DNA from: Streptacidiphilus carbonis
Lineage (GTDB): Bacteria > Actinomycetota > Actinomycetes > Streptomycetales > Streptomycetaceae
DNA length: 64,000 nt
Assembly (NCBI RefSeq): GCF_000787775.1
Contig: NZ_BBPM01000001.1
Location: 131,471-195,470, forward strand
Direction of reading: 5' to 3'
Shown here: positions 17,120-26,116 of the stretch, piece by piece
Layout: each line of letters starts with the position of its first letter
How positions within the stretch are numbered: the first letter of the stretch is position 1
Translations under genes and position numbers: made by a program
Notes under the pieces: model-generated
The model's input: the letters and a program-made list of their open reading frames with translations, nothing else
Database searches by the model: none
What the model was told of the DNA's origin: nothing

Positions 17120-18895
17120 TCACTCCCTGGACAGCACCGCGGTCAGTGCCTGGCGCAGCAGCCGGGTCGCCTCGTCGGTGCTGACGGCGCCGGTCGGGCG
17201 GCGCCAGGCGACGTAGCCGTCCGGGCGGACCAGGAGTACGCCGTCCTCGGCGACCTCGGCGCGGCGGTGCCACTCGCCGTAGGCGTCGCGGGCGTCGCGG
17301 TCGACGACGACGGTGCGCAGGTCGAGGCCGAGTTCCTGGGACAGGGCTGCGGCGGCGTCGGCCCACTGGGTTCCGGACAGGCCGGTGAGGACGGAGAACC
17401 GGCCGCCGCCGACCAGGTCCAGGGTCGAGACCCGGTGGCCCCGGGGGTCGACCAGCCAGGCGTGCGGCAGCTTGGCGCCCGGGCGTGAGGTCGGGTGCCC
17501 GAACAGCTCCTGGTCGCGGGAGGTGTCCTCGACGGTGCCGTCGGGGACCACGGCCGTCGACCGGTAGCGCTGGTTGTGCTCCACGCCATGGGCGTTGAAC
17601 TCGTAGTGCTTCAACTCGACGGCGTCATGGATGGCCTGCCGCTTCTTGGCCCCCTCGGCGTCCGGCCGGCGGGCCGCGAGCAGGGCCTTGGTGATGCCGT
17701 CGTCGTCCCCGCCGACCACGCCCAACGCCTCGAACAGCGGCAGGAACTGGTCCCGGGACAGGTTGGCCCGCTCGACGATCTGCTTGGCCACCGGGGCCCG
17801 CTCCTGCGAGTAGGTCTCCAGCAGTTCGGCGCCGGCGTGTCCCTTGACGACCGCCGCCAGTTTCCAGGCCAGGTTGTAGGAGTCCTGGATCGAGGTGTTG
17901 GAGCCCAGCCCGTTGGACGGCGGATGCCGGTGCACGGCGTCCCCGGCGCAGAAGACCCGGCCGTGCGACAGCCGGGTCGCGTAGGCGTGGTTGACCGTCC
18001 ACAGCGAGGCGCTGTCGATCCGCACGTCGAGGCCGTCGTCGCCGACCAGGTCGCGGACGATCGCGACGGCCGCCTCGTCGGTCACCTCCGGCGGGGGCTT
18101 CTCGATGTCGTAGCCCCAGACGATCAGCCACTCGTTCCACGGCCGGACCATGCGCAGCAGGCCCATGCCGATGCCGCCGACGTCGGCCCCCGGCCGCATG
18201 ATCCAGTACAGGACGCTGGGACGGTGCGCGCAGTACCGGGCGAGGTCGGCCCGGAAGACGATGTTCATGCTGCCGGCCTTGCCCATCTGCCCTTCCATCG
18301 GCAGGCCGAGCCGCTCCGCGACGATGCTGCGGCCGCCGTCGGCACCGATCAGGTACCGGGCCCGGACGGTGTACTCGCGTCCGCCCACCCGGTCCCGCAG
18401 CACGGCCGTCACCCCGTCGGGGTCCTGCTCGAAACCGGTCAGCTCGGTGTTGAAGTCGACGACGGCGCCGCGCCTGGCGGCGTTCTGCAGCAGGATCGGC
18501 TCCAGGTAGGTCTGCGGGAGGTCGATCATTCCGCAGGGGCTCTGCGCGGCGTACTCGGTCAGGCTCTCGTCGCCGGTGCCCCAGGTGCGGATCCGGCCGA
18601 TCTCCTCGCCGAGCAGCGAGGTGGCGAACACCGTGTCGCCCATCAGCGAGCTGGGCGTGCCCTGCTCCAGCGCCTGCTGCTCGATGCCGAGGTCGCGGAG
18701 GACCTCCATGGTGCGCTGGTTGGTGATGTGGGCGCGCGGGGTGTCCGCGAGCCATCCGTACTTGGTGACCAGCCGGGTCCGCACGCCGTAGGTGGCCAGC
18801 AGCAGGGCCGCGGCGCCGCCCGCCGGTCCGCTGCCGGCGACCAGGACGTCGGTGTCGTACCCGGTGTCGCCTGCTGTGGTCTCCGGCCCGTTCAT
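17120..18895 (-). CDS. FAD-dependent aromatic monooxygenase (TfdB/PheA family), probable resorcinol hydroxylase
   Basis: 591 aa. FAD-binding GSGPAGGAAALLLATYG at about 20-37, the ADGGRS motif at about 178 and the GDAVHRHPPSNGLGSN block at about 312 define the class A flavoprotein hydroxylases of the phenol/2,4-dichlorophenol hydroxylase group; a thioredoxin-like C-terminal domain follows. It would use NAD(P)H and O2 to hydroxylate a phenolic ring. Its ATG overlaps the stop of the upstream fused maleylacetate reductase/hydroxyquinol dioxygenase by 4 bp, so hydroxylation of resorcinol or a similar phenol to hydroxyquinol is the likely step. Confidence 0.85.
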   Translation of the reverse strand: MNGPETTAGDTGYDTDVLVAGSGPAGGAAALLLATYGVRTRLVTKYGWLADTPRAHITNQRTMEVLRDLGIEQQALEQGTPSSLMGDTVFATSLLGEEIGRIRTWGTGDESLTEYAAQSPCGMIDLPQTYLEPILLQNAARRGAVVDFNTELTGFEQDPDGVTAVLRDRVGGREYTVRARYLIGADGGRSIVAERLGLPMEGQMGKAGSMNIVFRADLARYCAHRPSVLYWIMRPGADVGGIGMGLLRMVRPWNEWLIVWGYDIEKPPPEVTDEAAVAIVRDLVGDDGLDVRIDSASLWTVNHAYATRLSHGRVFCAGDAVHRHPPSNGLGSNTSIQDSYNLAWKLAAVVKGHAGAELLETYSQERAPVAKQIVERANLSRDQFLPLFEALGVVGGDDDGITKALLAARRPDAEGAKKRQAIHDAVELKHYEFNAHGVEHNQRYRSTAVVPDGTVEDTSRDQELFGHPTSRPGAKLPHAWLVDPRGHRVSTLDLVGGGRFSVLTGLSGTQWADAAAALSQELGLDLRTVVVDRDARDAYGEWHRRAEVAEDGVLLVRPDGYVAWRRPTGAVSTDEATRLLRQALTAVLSRE

Positions 18896-20871
18896 GCTGT
18901 CTCCGTCGGATCCGTCGGAACTGTGCGTGCGATGCGGAAGGCGAACTCGAGCAGCCGCCACTCGCCTTCGACCGGCCGCCCGTCCGGGGTCGGTCCGGTG
19001 CGCGGCGCGAACTCGGTGACCAGCTCCTCCTTGACGCCGAAGACCGTGTCCCGCTGTCCCGGGGGGCCGTCCAGGTAGGCGCCGCCCTTGACGAACAGCT
19101 GGGTGGTCAGCGGCCGGTAGCCGGGGGCCTTGATCAGGAAGTGCAGATGCGCCGCGCGGTAGGGGTGGCGTCCCACGGCTTCGAGCATCCGGCCCACCGG
19201 ACCGTCGTCCGGGATCGGGTACGGGGACGGGAGGATCGACCAGAACGTCACCCGGCCGTCGTCGTCCGTGTGGAACCGGGCCCGCAGCACCGGGCCGTCC
19301 AGGTCGGGGAGCTGGATGTCGTAGAAGCCGTCGGCGTCGGACTGCCAGACGTCCACCACCGCCCCGGCGACCGGGGCTCCCTGCGGGTCGGTGATCCGGA
19401 CGTCCGACCACAGCGGGGTGCCCGCCAGCCCCAGGGCGATGTCGCTCCCGTGTTCCGCGGCCGGCGGACCGGGGACGTAGAAGGGGCCCAGGACGGCCGA
19501 GGGCGTGGTGCCGGGGGTGCGGGAGTTGGACAGGGCGTCGACCACGCTGGACACCCCGAGGGTGTCGGACAGCAGGATGAACTCCTGCCGGGTGTCGCTG
19601 GTGATGTGCCCGGCCTCGGTGAGGAAGCCGATGGCCCGCTGCCACTCGGCCTGGGTCACGTCGTTGCGGACCGCGTATCCGTGCAGCGTGCGGACCAGGT
19701 CGGTGAGCAGCTCCTTGGCCCGTGGGTCCGGGCAGTTGTCGAAGCTCGCCACGACCTCGCCGGTCAGGGCGCTCAGGTCCGGCGCGGCCGCTGCGGCGGC
19801 CGGAGCGGGCGCACCGGTGGGACGGCGGCCCTCCCAGGCCTCCCGAAGCAGGCCCGCGATGCCGTCGCGGGTCAGCTCCCGCGGGTTCGGGTAGGGCTTG
19901 GAGGCGGCCAGTTCCGCGGCCCGGTCCAGGTCGCCCTCGGCCATGCCCAGTTCCCGCAGGGACGTCGGGCCGCCGGCCGCGCGGATCAGGTCGAAGACGC
20001 CGCCCGGCGCCTCGGGGACGCCGAGGGCCGCCGCGATGCGGGCCATCGCCTCCGGGGCGGCGGGGGCGTTGTACGCCATGGCGTGCGGGAGGACCACGGT
20101 GTGGGTCTCGGCGTGGGGGAGGCCGAAGCTGCCGCCCAGGGTGTGGCAGAGCTTGTGGTGCAGGCCCATGCCGACCGTGCCCAGGCAGGTCCCGGCCAGC
20201 CAGGCCGCCCGCAGCAGGTCGGCCCGCGCCTCCAGGTCCGACGGGTCGTCACCGAGGGCGGGGAGGGCACGGGCGATCGCGGACACGGCCTCCAGGGCGA
20301 TGGCGTCGGTGACCGGGTCGGCGTCCGGCGAGTACAGCGCCTCGACGGCGTGTGCCAGCGCGTTGACGCCGCTGGTGACCGACATCGCGACCGGGAGGTC
20401 GAGGGTGAGCTCCACGTCGTAGACGACCGTCTCCGGCAGGATCGCGGGCGAGGACCGGGTGACCTTCTCGCCCTTGGCCGTCTCGCCGAGCACCGGGGTG
20501 ACCTCGGAGCCCGCGTAGGTGGTCGGCAGGATGACCTGCGGCAGGTCCGTGCGCAGTGCCAGGGCCTTGGCCAGGCCGGTCGTCGAGCCGCCGCCGAGCG
20601 CCACCAGGCAGTCCGCCCGCTGCTCGTGCAGGACGGCCAGGGCCCGCGCGGTCACCTCGACCGGGGTGTGCATCGCGGCCCCGTCGAACTCGGCCACCAG
20701 CAGGTCGCCCAGGGCCGCACGGACCCGGTCCGCGTGCTTGCGCAGCGACGGACCGGACAGCAGCAGCACCCGGGTGCCGCCCAGCCGCTCCGCCTCGGCG
20801 CGTACCTGCTGCAGTGTGCCGGCGCCGAACAGCACCCGGCTCGGGCCGACCGTGCGAACGAAGCTCCTCAT
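18892..20871 (-). CDS. Fused maleylacetate reductase - hydroxyquinol 1,2-dioxygenase
   Basis: 659 aa with two complete enzymes in one chain. Residues 1-350 are an iron-alcohol-dehydrogenase-type maleylacetate reductase (GGGSTTGLAKALA NAD loop, TYAGSEVTP, HHKLCHTLGGSFGLPHAETH metal region). After an alanine/proline linker (about 357-372), residues 373-659 are an intradiol dioxygenase with N-terminal helical domain and Fe(III) ligands from GPFYVPG and HPYRAAHLHF (Tyr, Tyr, His, His). Together they would open hydroxyquinol to maleylacetate and reduce it to 3-oxoadipate. First gene of a two-gene operon; divergent from the AraC regulator. Confidence 0.9.
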   Translation of the reverse strand: MRSFVRTVGPSRVLFGAGTLQQVRAEAERLGGTRVLLLSGPSLRKHADRVRAALGDLLVAEFDGAAMHTPVEVTARALAVLHEQRADCLVALGGGSTTGLAKALALRTDLPQVILPTTYAGSEVTPVLGETAKGEKVTRSSPAILPETVVYDVELTLDLPVAMSVTSGVNALAHAVEALYSPDADPVTDAIALEAVSAIARALPALGDDPSDLEARADLLRAAWLAGTCLGTVGMGLHHKLCHTLGGSFGLPHAETHTVVLPHAMAYNAPAAPEAMARIAAALGVPEAPGGVFDLIRAAGGPTSLRELGMAEGDLDRAAELAASKPYPNPRELTRDGIAGLLREAWEGRRPTGAPAPAAAAAAPDLSALTGEVVASFDNCPDPRAKELLTDLVRTLHGYAVRNDVTQAEWQRAIGFLTEAGHITSDTRQEFILLSDTLGVSSVVDALSNSRTPGTTPSAVLGPFYVPGPPAAEHGSDIALGLAGTPLWSDVRITDPQGAPVAGAVVDVWQSDADGFYDIQLPDLDGPVLRARFHTDDDGRVTFWSILPSPYPIPDDGPVGRMLEAVGRHPYRAAHLHFLIKAPGYRPLTTQLFVKGGAYLDGPPGQRDTVFGVKEELVTEFAPRTGPTPDGRPVEGEWRLLEFAFRIARTVPTDPTETA

Positions 20872-20958
20872 CGAGCTGCTCTCCAAGCTGTGGTGTTCAG
20901 GACCTGTGGGGTCCTGGTGCGACTGTGACGTAGTGTCCAACGCCGCGCCGCGGCCTGT

Positions 20959-20992
20959 CCTGCACAGAACGGGCGCCGACCTGCACAGAACG
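20959..20992. promoter_or_regulatory. Direct repeats, probable AraC-regulator binding site
   Basis: CCTGCACAGAACG occurs twice (20959-20971 and 20980-20992), exactly 21 bp apart, i.e. two helical turns on the same DNA face, between the divergent catabolic operon and the AraC gene. Same-orientation repeats with this period are typical of AraC-family sites. Confidence 0.6.
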
Positions 20993-21076
20993 CGCATTGC
21001 CGGGCCCGGAGCGGGAGACACTTGCCCACCCGCCCGGGCGTGGCGAGACTTGGAGCGGAAACCGGAAGGTGGCCGC

Positions 21077-21952
21077 ATGCGCGAACTCGGACTGACCGAC
21101 ACCCAGGGGATCCTCGCCCAGCCGTGGGTGCGCCCCAGGCGCACCAGCGCCGGGTTCGGCTGGGACCGGGTCTATGTGTCGGCCCAGCGTGAGCTGCCCT
21201 ACCGCGAGTCCTTCCAGGGGGCCGGCAGCCACCTGGTGATCCTGCACCTGGACGGCCCGGTCACGGTCCGGCGCGGACGGCGCGGGCTGACCGAGGCCTG
21301 CCGGGTGTCCGCGGGCGGCCTGTTCCTGCATCCGGCCGGCCTCGAACTGGACGTGGAGCTCGGCGACCGGCTGAACACCGTGCACGTCTATGTCTCGGAC
21401 GCGACCCTGCAGGCCACGGCGGACAGCGGCGGCCCGGTCCGGCTCAAGGAGGAGGTCGGCGGTACGGATCCGCTGCTGCGGCAACTGGTGCTGGCCCTGG
21501 ACGGCGCCGTCCGGAGGTGGGAGCCCAGCGGGCGCGCCTATGTCGACCAGCTCGCCCTGATGACCGCCGCCCACCTGGCGCGCCACCACAGCGTCCGGCG
21601 CCCCGAGGCGCCGCCGCGCGGGCCCGCCGGGCTCAGCGACCGGCAGTTCCGGGCGGTCCGCGAGCTGCTGGACGAACGGCTGGCCGAACCGCTGTCGCTG
21701 GACGATCTGGCGCTGGCTACGGGACTGAGCGTCAGCCAGTTCGCCCGCCGCTTCAAGGCCAGGACCGGCTGCTCACCGCACCGGTACCTGCTCCGGCTGC
21801 GGGTGGAGCGGGCCGCGGGCATGCTGCGGGCCGGCACCGCGCCCATCGCCCAGGTGGCGGTGGACTGCGGCTTCTCCCACCAGGAGCACCTCACCCGGGT
21901 GATCAGGGCCCACCTCGGGACGACCCCGGCCGCGCTGCGCCAGAGCCGCTGA
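21077..21952 (+). CDS. AraC-family transcriptional regulator of the hydroxyquinol operon
   Basis: 291 aa. The N-terminal effector domain (about 1-180) resembles the AraC-N cupin-like type; the C-terminal 100 residues contain two helix-turn-helix units (LSLDDLALATGLSVSQFARRFKARTG and APIAQVAVDCGFSHQEHLTRVIRAHLG) with the usual final LRQSR. Divergent from the aromatic operon, with the paired repeats between them, so it most likely activates that operon on sensing a phenolic. GGAAGGTGG precedes ATG 21077. Confidence 0.85.
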   Translation: MRELGLTDTQGILAQPWVRPRRTSAGFGWDRVYVSAQRELPYRESFQGAGSHLVILHLDGPVTVRRGRRGLTEACRVSAGGLFLHPAGLELDVELGDRLNTVHVYVSDATLQATADSGGPVRLKEEVGGTDPLLRQLVLALDGAVRRWEPSGRAYVDQLALMTAAHLARHHSVRRPEAPPRGPAGLSDRQFRAVRELLDERLAEPLSLDDLALATGLSVSQFARRFKARTGCSPHRYLLRLRVERAAGMLRAGTAPIAQVAVDCGFSHQEHLTRVIRAHLGTTPAALRQSR

Positions 21953-22096
21953 CGGCGGCCGCCGGGATCCGGTTCCGCTGACGGGCCGGTGGGGCAGATC
22001 CGGCCACCTGTGCCGCCCGGGGCTCCACAAGTGCGGGTTCGACTGGCAGTCTGTTCGTGCACAGGGCCGGACAAGCCATCGGAAGGACTCCTGCGG

Positions 22097-23413
22097 ATGA
22101 CCGTGCGGGTGCGAGGGACCAGGTTGAGGCGGACAGCGGTGGCCGCGGCCGCGGTGGCCGCGTCGGCGGCGCTGACGGCGTCTCAGGGAGTGACTCCGGC
22201 AAGCGGCCTGGCCCCGAAGGGGGCATCCGCGCTGTCGGCGTCGAACCCTTCGGCCTCGTCCTCCGCTGCCGGGGTCGACCCCTCGGGCGCTGCGCCGGTC
22301 GACGGTGGCGGGACCGTCACGCTGCCGCAACCTCCCGTCCTGGGCGGCGGATCCGCGATCCCGTCGGCTCCGTCGGCTCCGTCGGGCCCGTCGCTGACCG
22401 TGCCAACGGGCCATGGGGCCGCTCTTCCGGCCACGGTCTTCGCGGCCTACCGGAGCGCGCAGGCCTCGCTGGCCGTCTCCGACCCGGGCTGCCGCCTGCG
22501 CTGGCAACTGCTGGCCGGGATCGGCCAGGTGGAGTCCGACCAGGCGGACGGCGGCAGGGTCGACGCGACCGGAACCGCCTACACCCCCATCCTCGGCCCG
22601 CTGCTGGACGGGAACGGCACCGCGGCGATCCGCGACACCGACCACGGCGTGTACGACGGGAGCACCGTCTGGGACCGGGCCGTGGGCCCGATGCAGTTCA
22701 TCCCCGAGACCTGGAAGACCTGGGGCGTCGACGCCAACGGCGACGGGCGCGCGGACCCCGAGAACATCCAGGACGCGGCCCTGGCCGCGGGGCGCTACCT
22801 GTGCGCGGGCGGCCGCGACCTCGCCGACCCGGCGCAGCTCGACGCGGCGATCCTGGGCTACAACCACTCGACGGTCTACCTGGACACCGTCAAGAGCTGG
22901 ATGGCGTACTTCGAGCGCGGTGTGACTCCGGTGGCGGACAGCCCGGCCGGCAGCTCCGGCGGGTCCTCGCCGACAACGGCCCCGGCTGCCAAGCCGTCCA
23001 GGTCGTCCGCGCCCTCGGCGCCCTCGGCGCCGCCCTCCGCGTCCCCCACGCAGCGGGCCCTTCCGTCCGCCTCGCCCTCCGCTCCGCGTGCCTCGGCATC
23101 CGCAGCGCCGACCGCGACCGCCGGCAGCTCGCCGTCGCCGAGCGTTCCCGTCGGCCCGACGGTGCCCGCCGCTCCGAGCTCTTCCCCCAGCGTTTCCCCT
23201 TCCGCCTCGCCGACCGGCTGCCCGTCGCCCTCCGCGAGCCCTTCGCGGACCGCGACGACCGCGGGGGCCTCCGCCTCGCCGTCGGTCGCGCCGTCGGCCC
23301 AGGCCTCCGGTTCGCCGGCTCCGGGAACCACAGCCTGTGCCTCGCCCTCGGCGCCCCCGTCGGCGACGGCCGCACCCTCCTCCACGCCGGCGGCGACGCC
23401 GACCGCCCGCTGA
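22097..23413 (+). CDS. Secreted lytic murein transglycosylase (SLT/MltB-like)
   Basis: 438 aa. N-terminal Sec signal (LRRTAVAAAAVAASAAL), a serine/proline spacer, then the catalytic domain at about 120-280: LLAGIGQVESDQA contains the catalytic Glu, followed by AVGPMQFIPETWKTWG and AALAAGRYLC, characteristic of MltB-like transglycosylases that cleave peptidoglycan to 1,6-anhydro-muropeptides. The last 140 residues are a low-complexity serine/proline/alanine tail, probably spanning or sticking to the cell wall. GGAAGGA precedes ATG 22097. Confidence 0.85.
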   Translation: MTVRVRGTRLRRTAVAAAAVAASAALTASQGVTPASGLAPKGASALSASNPSASSSAAGVDPSGAAPVDGGGTVTLPQPPVLGGGSAIPSAPSAPSGPSLTVPTGHGAALPATVFAAYRSAQASLAVSDPGCRLRWQLLAGIGQVESDQADGGRVDATGTAYTPILGPLLDGNGTAAIRDTDHGVYDGSTVWDRAVGPMQFIPETWKTWGVDANGDGRADPENIQDAALAAGRYLCAGGRDLADPAQLDAAILGYNHSTVYLDTVKSWMAYFERGVTPVADSPAGSSGGSSPTTAPAAKPSRSSAPSAPSAPPSASPTQRALPSASPSAPRASASAAPTATAGSSPSPSVPVGPTVPAAPSSSPSVSPSASPTGCPSPSASPSRTATTAGASASPSVAPSAQASGSPAPGTTACASPSAPPSATAAPSSTPAATPTAR

Positions 23414-23431
23414 GACAGCTGACCCCTCGTC

Positions 23432-23452
23432 ACCCACCGCCGGTCGGTGGGT
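23432..23452. terminator. Short hairpin after the transglycosylase gene
   Basis: ACCCACCG and its complement CGGTGGGT around a 5-nt loop; modest strength. Confidence 0.4.
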
Positions 23453-23498
23453 CGAAAGGGCTGCGCGGACCTGGTCGGACGCCCTAGCGTGACGTGGC

Positions 23499-24464
23499 AT
23501 GGACACAGCTTCTCCGCAACCGAAGTCCGCCGTCTCGAATCTGGTGTGGTCGGAGGAATTGTTGGCCGACGCACGGTCCGCGCTGGCCGGGGCACTGGGC
23601 ACGGCCGATGCGGTGCTGCACCGCGGAAGTGACGACCGGTCGGCCTTCCAGGTAGACCTCGACGAGATCGGGCGGATGCCGCCCGGGACGGTCGAGGCGC
23701 GGAAACTCGTCTACCGCACCGGGACCGTCCGCACCCACTTCGCCTGGGAGGACGCGCGCGGACATGTGGAGGCGCTGGCGGCACTGCTGACCCGGCAGCC
23801 GCCCGCCTTCTCCCCGGTGACGCTGACCCGGGCCGTCTTGGAGGCCGCGGCGCTGGCCTTCCACTTGCAGGACGGCTCCGAGCCGCTGACCGTCAGACTG
23901 GCCCGCGCCGCCGGGCTGTGGGCCACCGAGACGGCCTATGAACTGGACCTGACCACGGCGGTCTCGCCCCAGGACGCGACCGGCGCGCTCGCCCGCAGAC
24001 AGGAGATGGTGCAGACCTTCGAACAGGCCGGGATCAGCATGCTGGAGGACCGCCGCGGCCATCCGCTGGCGCTCCGCCTCGAACGGACCACCCTGGACGA
24101 GACCGGCGTGGACCTGCCGCGGACCATCGGCCGGCTGCTGCCGGCCAACGCCAGCCTGGGCGTCTACACGGTGCTGTCCGGCGCCGCGCACACCCGCACC
24201 TGGGCCGCCGCCGTCGCCGCCTCGTCAGACGCGGCCGGACCGGGCGGTACGCCGGGGGGCGGTCCGGGAGGGGGCTGGGGCCGGCTGGAGTCCCAACCCT
24301 CCACCACCGTCCAGGCGGTGATCACCACCCTGGTCACCCTGGAGTACTGGGTCCGCACCTGGGGCGCGTTCGCCGGCCTCGCCACCGCCGCCGACGCCGA
24401 CCAGATCGCCGGCTGCACCGGCCGCTTCGCCCTGCAACTGCGCGACCGGCACCTCACCGGCTGA
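23499..24464 (+). CDS. Hypothetical protein
   Basis: 321 aa, mainly helical, no signal peptide and no family I recognise. Features: N-terminal SNLVWSEELLADARSALAGAL, a central RLARAAGLWATETAYELDL helix, a glycine-rich loop near 246-260 (GGTPGGGPGGGWG) and a C-terminal VITTLVTLEYWVRTWGAFAGLATAAD hydrophobic helix. No ribosome site; a TAGCGT hexamer ends 8 nt before the ATG, so the message may be leaderless. It stands alone between the transglycosylase and the TauE permease. Confidence 0.6.
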   Translation: MDTASPQPKSAVSNLVWSEELLADARSALAGALGTADAVLHRGSDDRSAFQVDLDEIGRMPPGTVEARKLVYRTGTVRTHFAWEDARGHVEALAALLTRQPPAFSPVTLTRAVLEAAALAFHLQDGSEPLTVRLARAAGLWATETAYELDLTTAVSPQDATGALARRQEMVQTFEQAGISMLEDRRGHPLALRLERTTLDETGVDLPRTIGRLLPANASLGVYTVLSGAAHTRTWAAAVAASSDAAGPGGTPGGGPGGGWGRLESQPSTTVQAVITTLVTLEYWVRTWGAFAGLATAADADQIAGCTGRFALQLRDRHLTG

Positions 24465-24507
24465 CCCCGGCCGCGGTCACCGAGCCGGGCTGGGATGGAA
24501 TGGGGGC

Positions 24508-25239
24508 ATGAGCCAGCTGTCGGTCGGTGAAGTGCTGCTGGGATGCGTCATACTGGTCGGCGCCTCCGTACAGCGGATGGCCGGGATCGGCTTCGCGCTG
24601 GTGGCGGCGCCCGCACTGGTGCTGCTGCTGGGGCCCGGGCAGGGGGTGGTGCTGTCCAACTGCGCGGCCGGTGCGATCAGCGCGGTCGGTCTGGCGGGAG
24701 CCTGGCGCCGGGTCCGGCCCGCGGCGATGCTGCCGCTGGTGGTCGCCGCCGCCTGCACCGTGCCGGCCGGGGCCTGGGTGGCCTCCCGGCTGCCCGGACC
24801 GGAGCTGATGGTGGGTATGGGCCTGCTGGTGAGCTGCGCCGTGCTGGTGGTGATGGGCGGCGTCCGGGTGTCCGCGCTGCGGGGCTCCGGCGGCGCGGTG
24901 GCTGCCGGTGCAGCGAGCGGCTTCATGAACGCCGCGGCGGGGGTGGGCGGCCCGGCGCTGTCGCTGTATGCGGTGAACGCGGAGTGGACCGTCCTGGAGT
25001 TCGTACCGAACGCGCAGTTCTACGGGGTGGTGGTGAACGCCTTCTCGATCGCGGCCAAGGGTTTCCCGAGGCTGGCCGGGCCGGCCTGGCTGCTGTTCGC
25101 GGTGGCGATCGCGGCGGGCGCGGTGATCGGTAAGGCGCTCGCGGAGCGGGTGCCCGAGCAGCGGGCCAAGCTGGTCGTGATGCTGCTCTCGCTGGCCGGC
25201 GGAGTGACCACGCTGGCCAAGGGGCTCTGGGGGCTGTGA
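24508..25239 (+). CDS. TauE/SafE-family membrane permease
   Basis: 243 aa with seven to eight hydrophobic helices and the two family repeats: GASVQRMAGIGFALVAAPALVLLLGPGQGVVLSN near the N-terminus and GFMNAAAGVGGPALSLYAVN in the middle. Members export or import sulfur-containing anions such as sulfite and sulfoacetate, or other small organic anions. The substrate is not evident, and the sulfonate locus is 20 kb away. It ends directly before a tandem repeat shared with the convergent DNA-repair gene. Confidence 0.8.
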   Translation: MSQLSVGEVLLGCVILVGASVQRMAGIGFALVAAPALVLLLGPGQGVVLSNCAAGAISAVGLAGAWRRVRPAAMLPLVVAAACTVPAGAWVASRLPGPELMVGMGLLVSCAVLVVMGGVRVSALRGSGGAVAAGAASGFMNAAAGVGGPALSLYAVNAEWTVLEFVPNAQFYGVVVNAFSIAAKGFPRLAGPAWLLFAVAIAAGAVIGKALAERVPEQRAKLVVMLLSLAGGVTTLAKGLWGL

Positions 25240-25243
25240 GCCT

Positions 25244-25291
25244 CAGCCCCTCAGCCCCTCAGCCCCTCAGCCCCTCAGCCCCTCAGCCCTT
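25244..25291. repeat. 8-bp tandem repeat CAGCCCCT, five full copies plus one variant
   Basis: Perfect head-to-tail repeats between two convergent stop codons; the last unit (CAGCCCTT) overlaps the end of the HhH-GPD gene. On the minus strand each unit contributes a TGA, so shifted frames are also stopped within three units. Confidence 0.85.
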
Positions 25292-25885
25292 CGCGGCCTT
25301 GGCGGCCTTGGCCGCCTTCGCGGCCGCCTTGGCCTCCTGCTTGAAGGCGCGCACCTGGTCCAGCGACTCGGGACCGGTGATGTCCGCGACCGAGCGGAAG
25401 CTGCTCTTCTCGCCGTACGGTCCGGCCGCCTCGCGCCAGCCCTCGGGCCGCACCCCCAACTGCTTGCCGAGCAGGGCCAGGAAGATCTGCGCCTTCTGCC
25501 TGCCGAAGCCCGGCAGCTCCTCCAGCCGGTCCAGCAGTTCGGAGCCGCTCGCGGCGTCCCGCCAGACCGCGGTGGCGTCGGCGTCGTAGTGCTCGTCGAG
25601 GTAGGCGCAGAGCTGCTGGATCCGCTTGGCCATCGCGCCGGGATAGCGGTGCACCGCGGGCTTCCGGGCGCAGAGCGCCGCGAACGCGTCGGGATCCCGG
25701 GTCGCGATCGTATGCGCGTCCAGATCGTCCCCGCCGAGCCGTTCCAGCAGGGTGTAGGGGCCGCTGAACGCCCACTCCATCGGCACCTGCTGGTCCAGCA
25801 GCATGCCGATCAGCGCCGCCAGCGGGCTGCGGCTGAGCAGCGCGTCGGCCTCCGGGTTCTGGGCGAGGCGCAGGGCGGTCGCCAT
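25283..25885 (-). CDS. HhH-GPD superfamily base-excision repair protein
   Basis: 200 aa. PLAALIGMLLDQQVPMEWAFSGP is the family's N-terminal helix with the Q-[QV]-P motif; LEELPGFGRQKAQIFLALLG is the helix-hairpin-helix that binds DNA backbone. The family removes damaged or mismatched bases; a substrate cannot be assigned. The last 20 residues are a lysine/alanine tail (KAAAKAAKAAKAAKG), often added to actinobacterial DNA-binding proteins. AGGAG lies 6 nt before the ATG. Confidence 0.8.
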   Translation of the reverse strand: MATALRLAQNPEADALLSRSPLAALIGMLLDQQVPMEWAFSGPYTLLERLGGDDLDAHTIATRDPDAFAALCARKPAVHRYPGAMAKRIQQLCAYLDEHYDADATAVWRDAASGSELLDRLEELPGFGRQKAQIFLALLGKQLGVRPEGWREAAGPYGEKSSFRSVADITGPESLDQVRAFKQEAKAAAKAAKAAKAAKG

Positions 25886-26006
25886 GGCGGGCTCCTCTTC
25901 GTTCAGGCAGCTTTCCGGTCACGTCCGCTTTTCGTCACGTGTTTTCATCACGTGTGGTCCGGCCATTCTCCGCGTGCCCGCACCGCCGCGCGCGCGGCAG
26001 TGGGCA

Positions 26007-26017
26007 TGTAAGTTACA
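26007..26017. promoter_or_regulatory. Palindrome TGTAAGTTACA upstream of the GH51-like gene
   Basis: A 5-1-5 perfect inverted repeat in an AT-richer pocket about 100 bp before the start; plausible operator of an unknown regulator. Confidence 0.35.
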
Positions 26018-26116
26018 CAGCCCTTTGACGCCACTTACCGGCTGCTGCCACGATGCGGTGCCCGTGGTATCCGCGGTGCGCTCGGCGCACCGACTCCGAA
26101 GGGGAGACCGGACCGC

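Noticed and set aside
17120..21952. Part of an aromatic polyketide biosynthetic cluster (because of the flavin monooxygenase)
   Set aside because: No ketosynthase, cyclase or tailoring genes nearby; the fused reductase/dioxygenase and AraC regulator make a catabolic operon.
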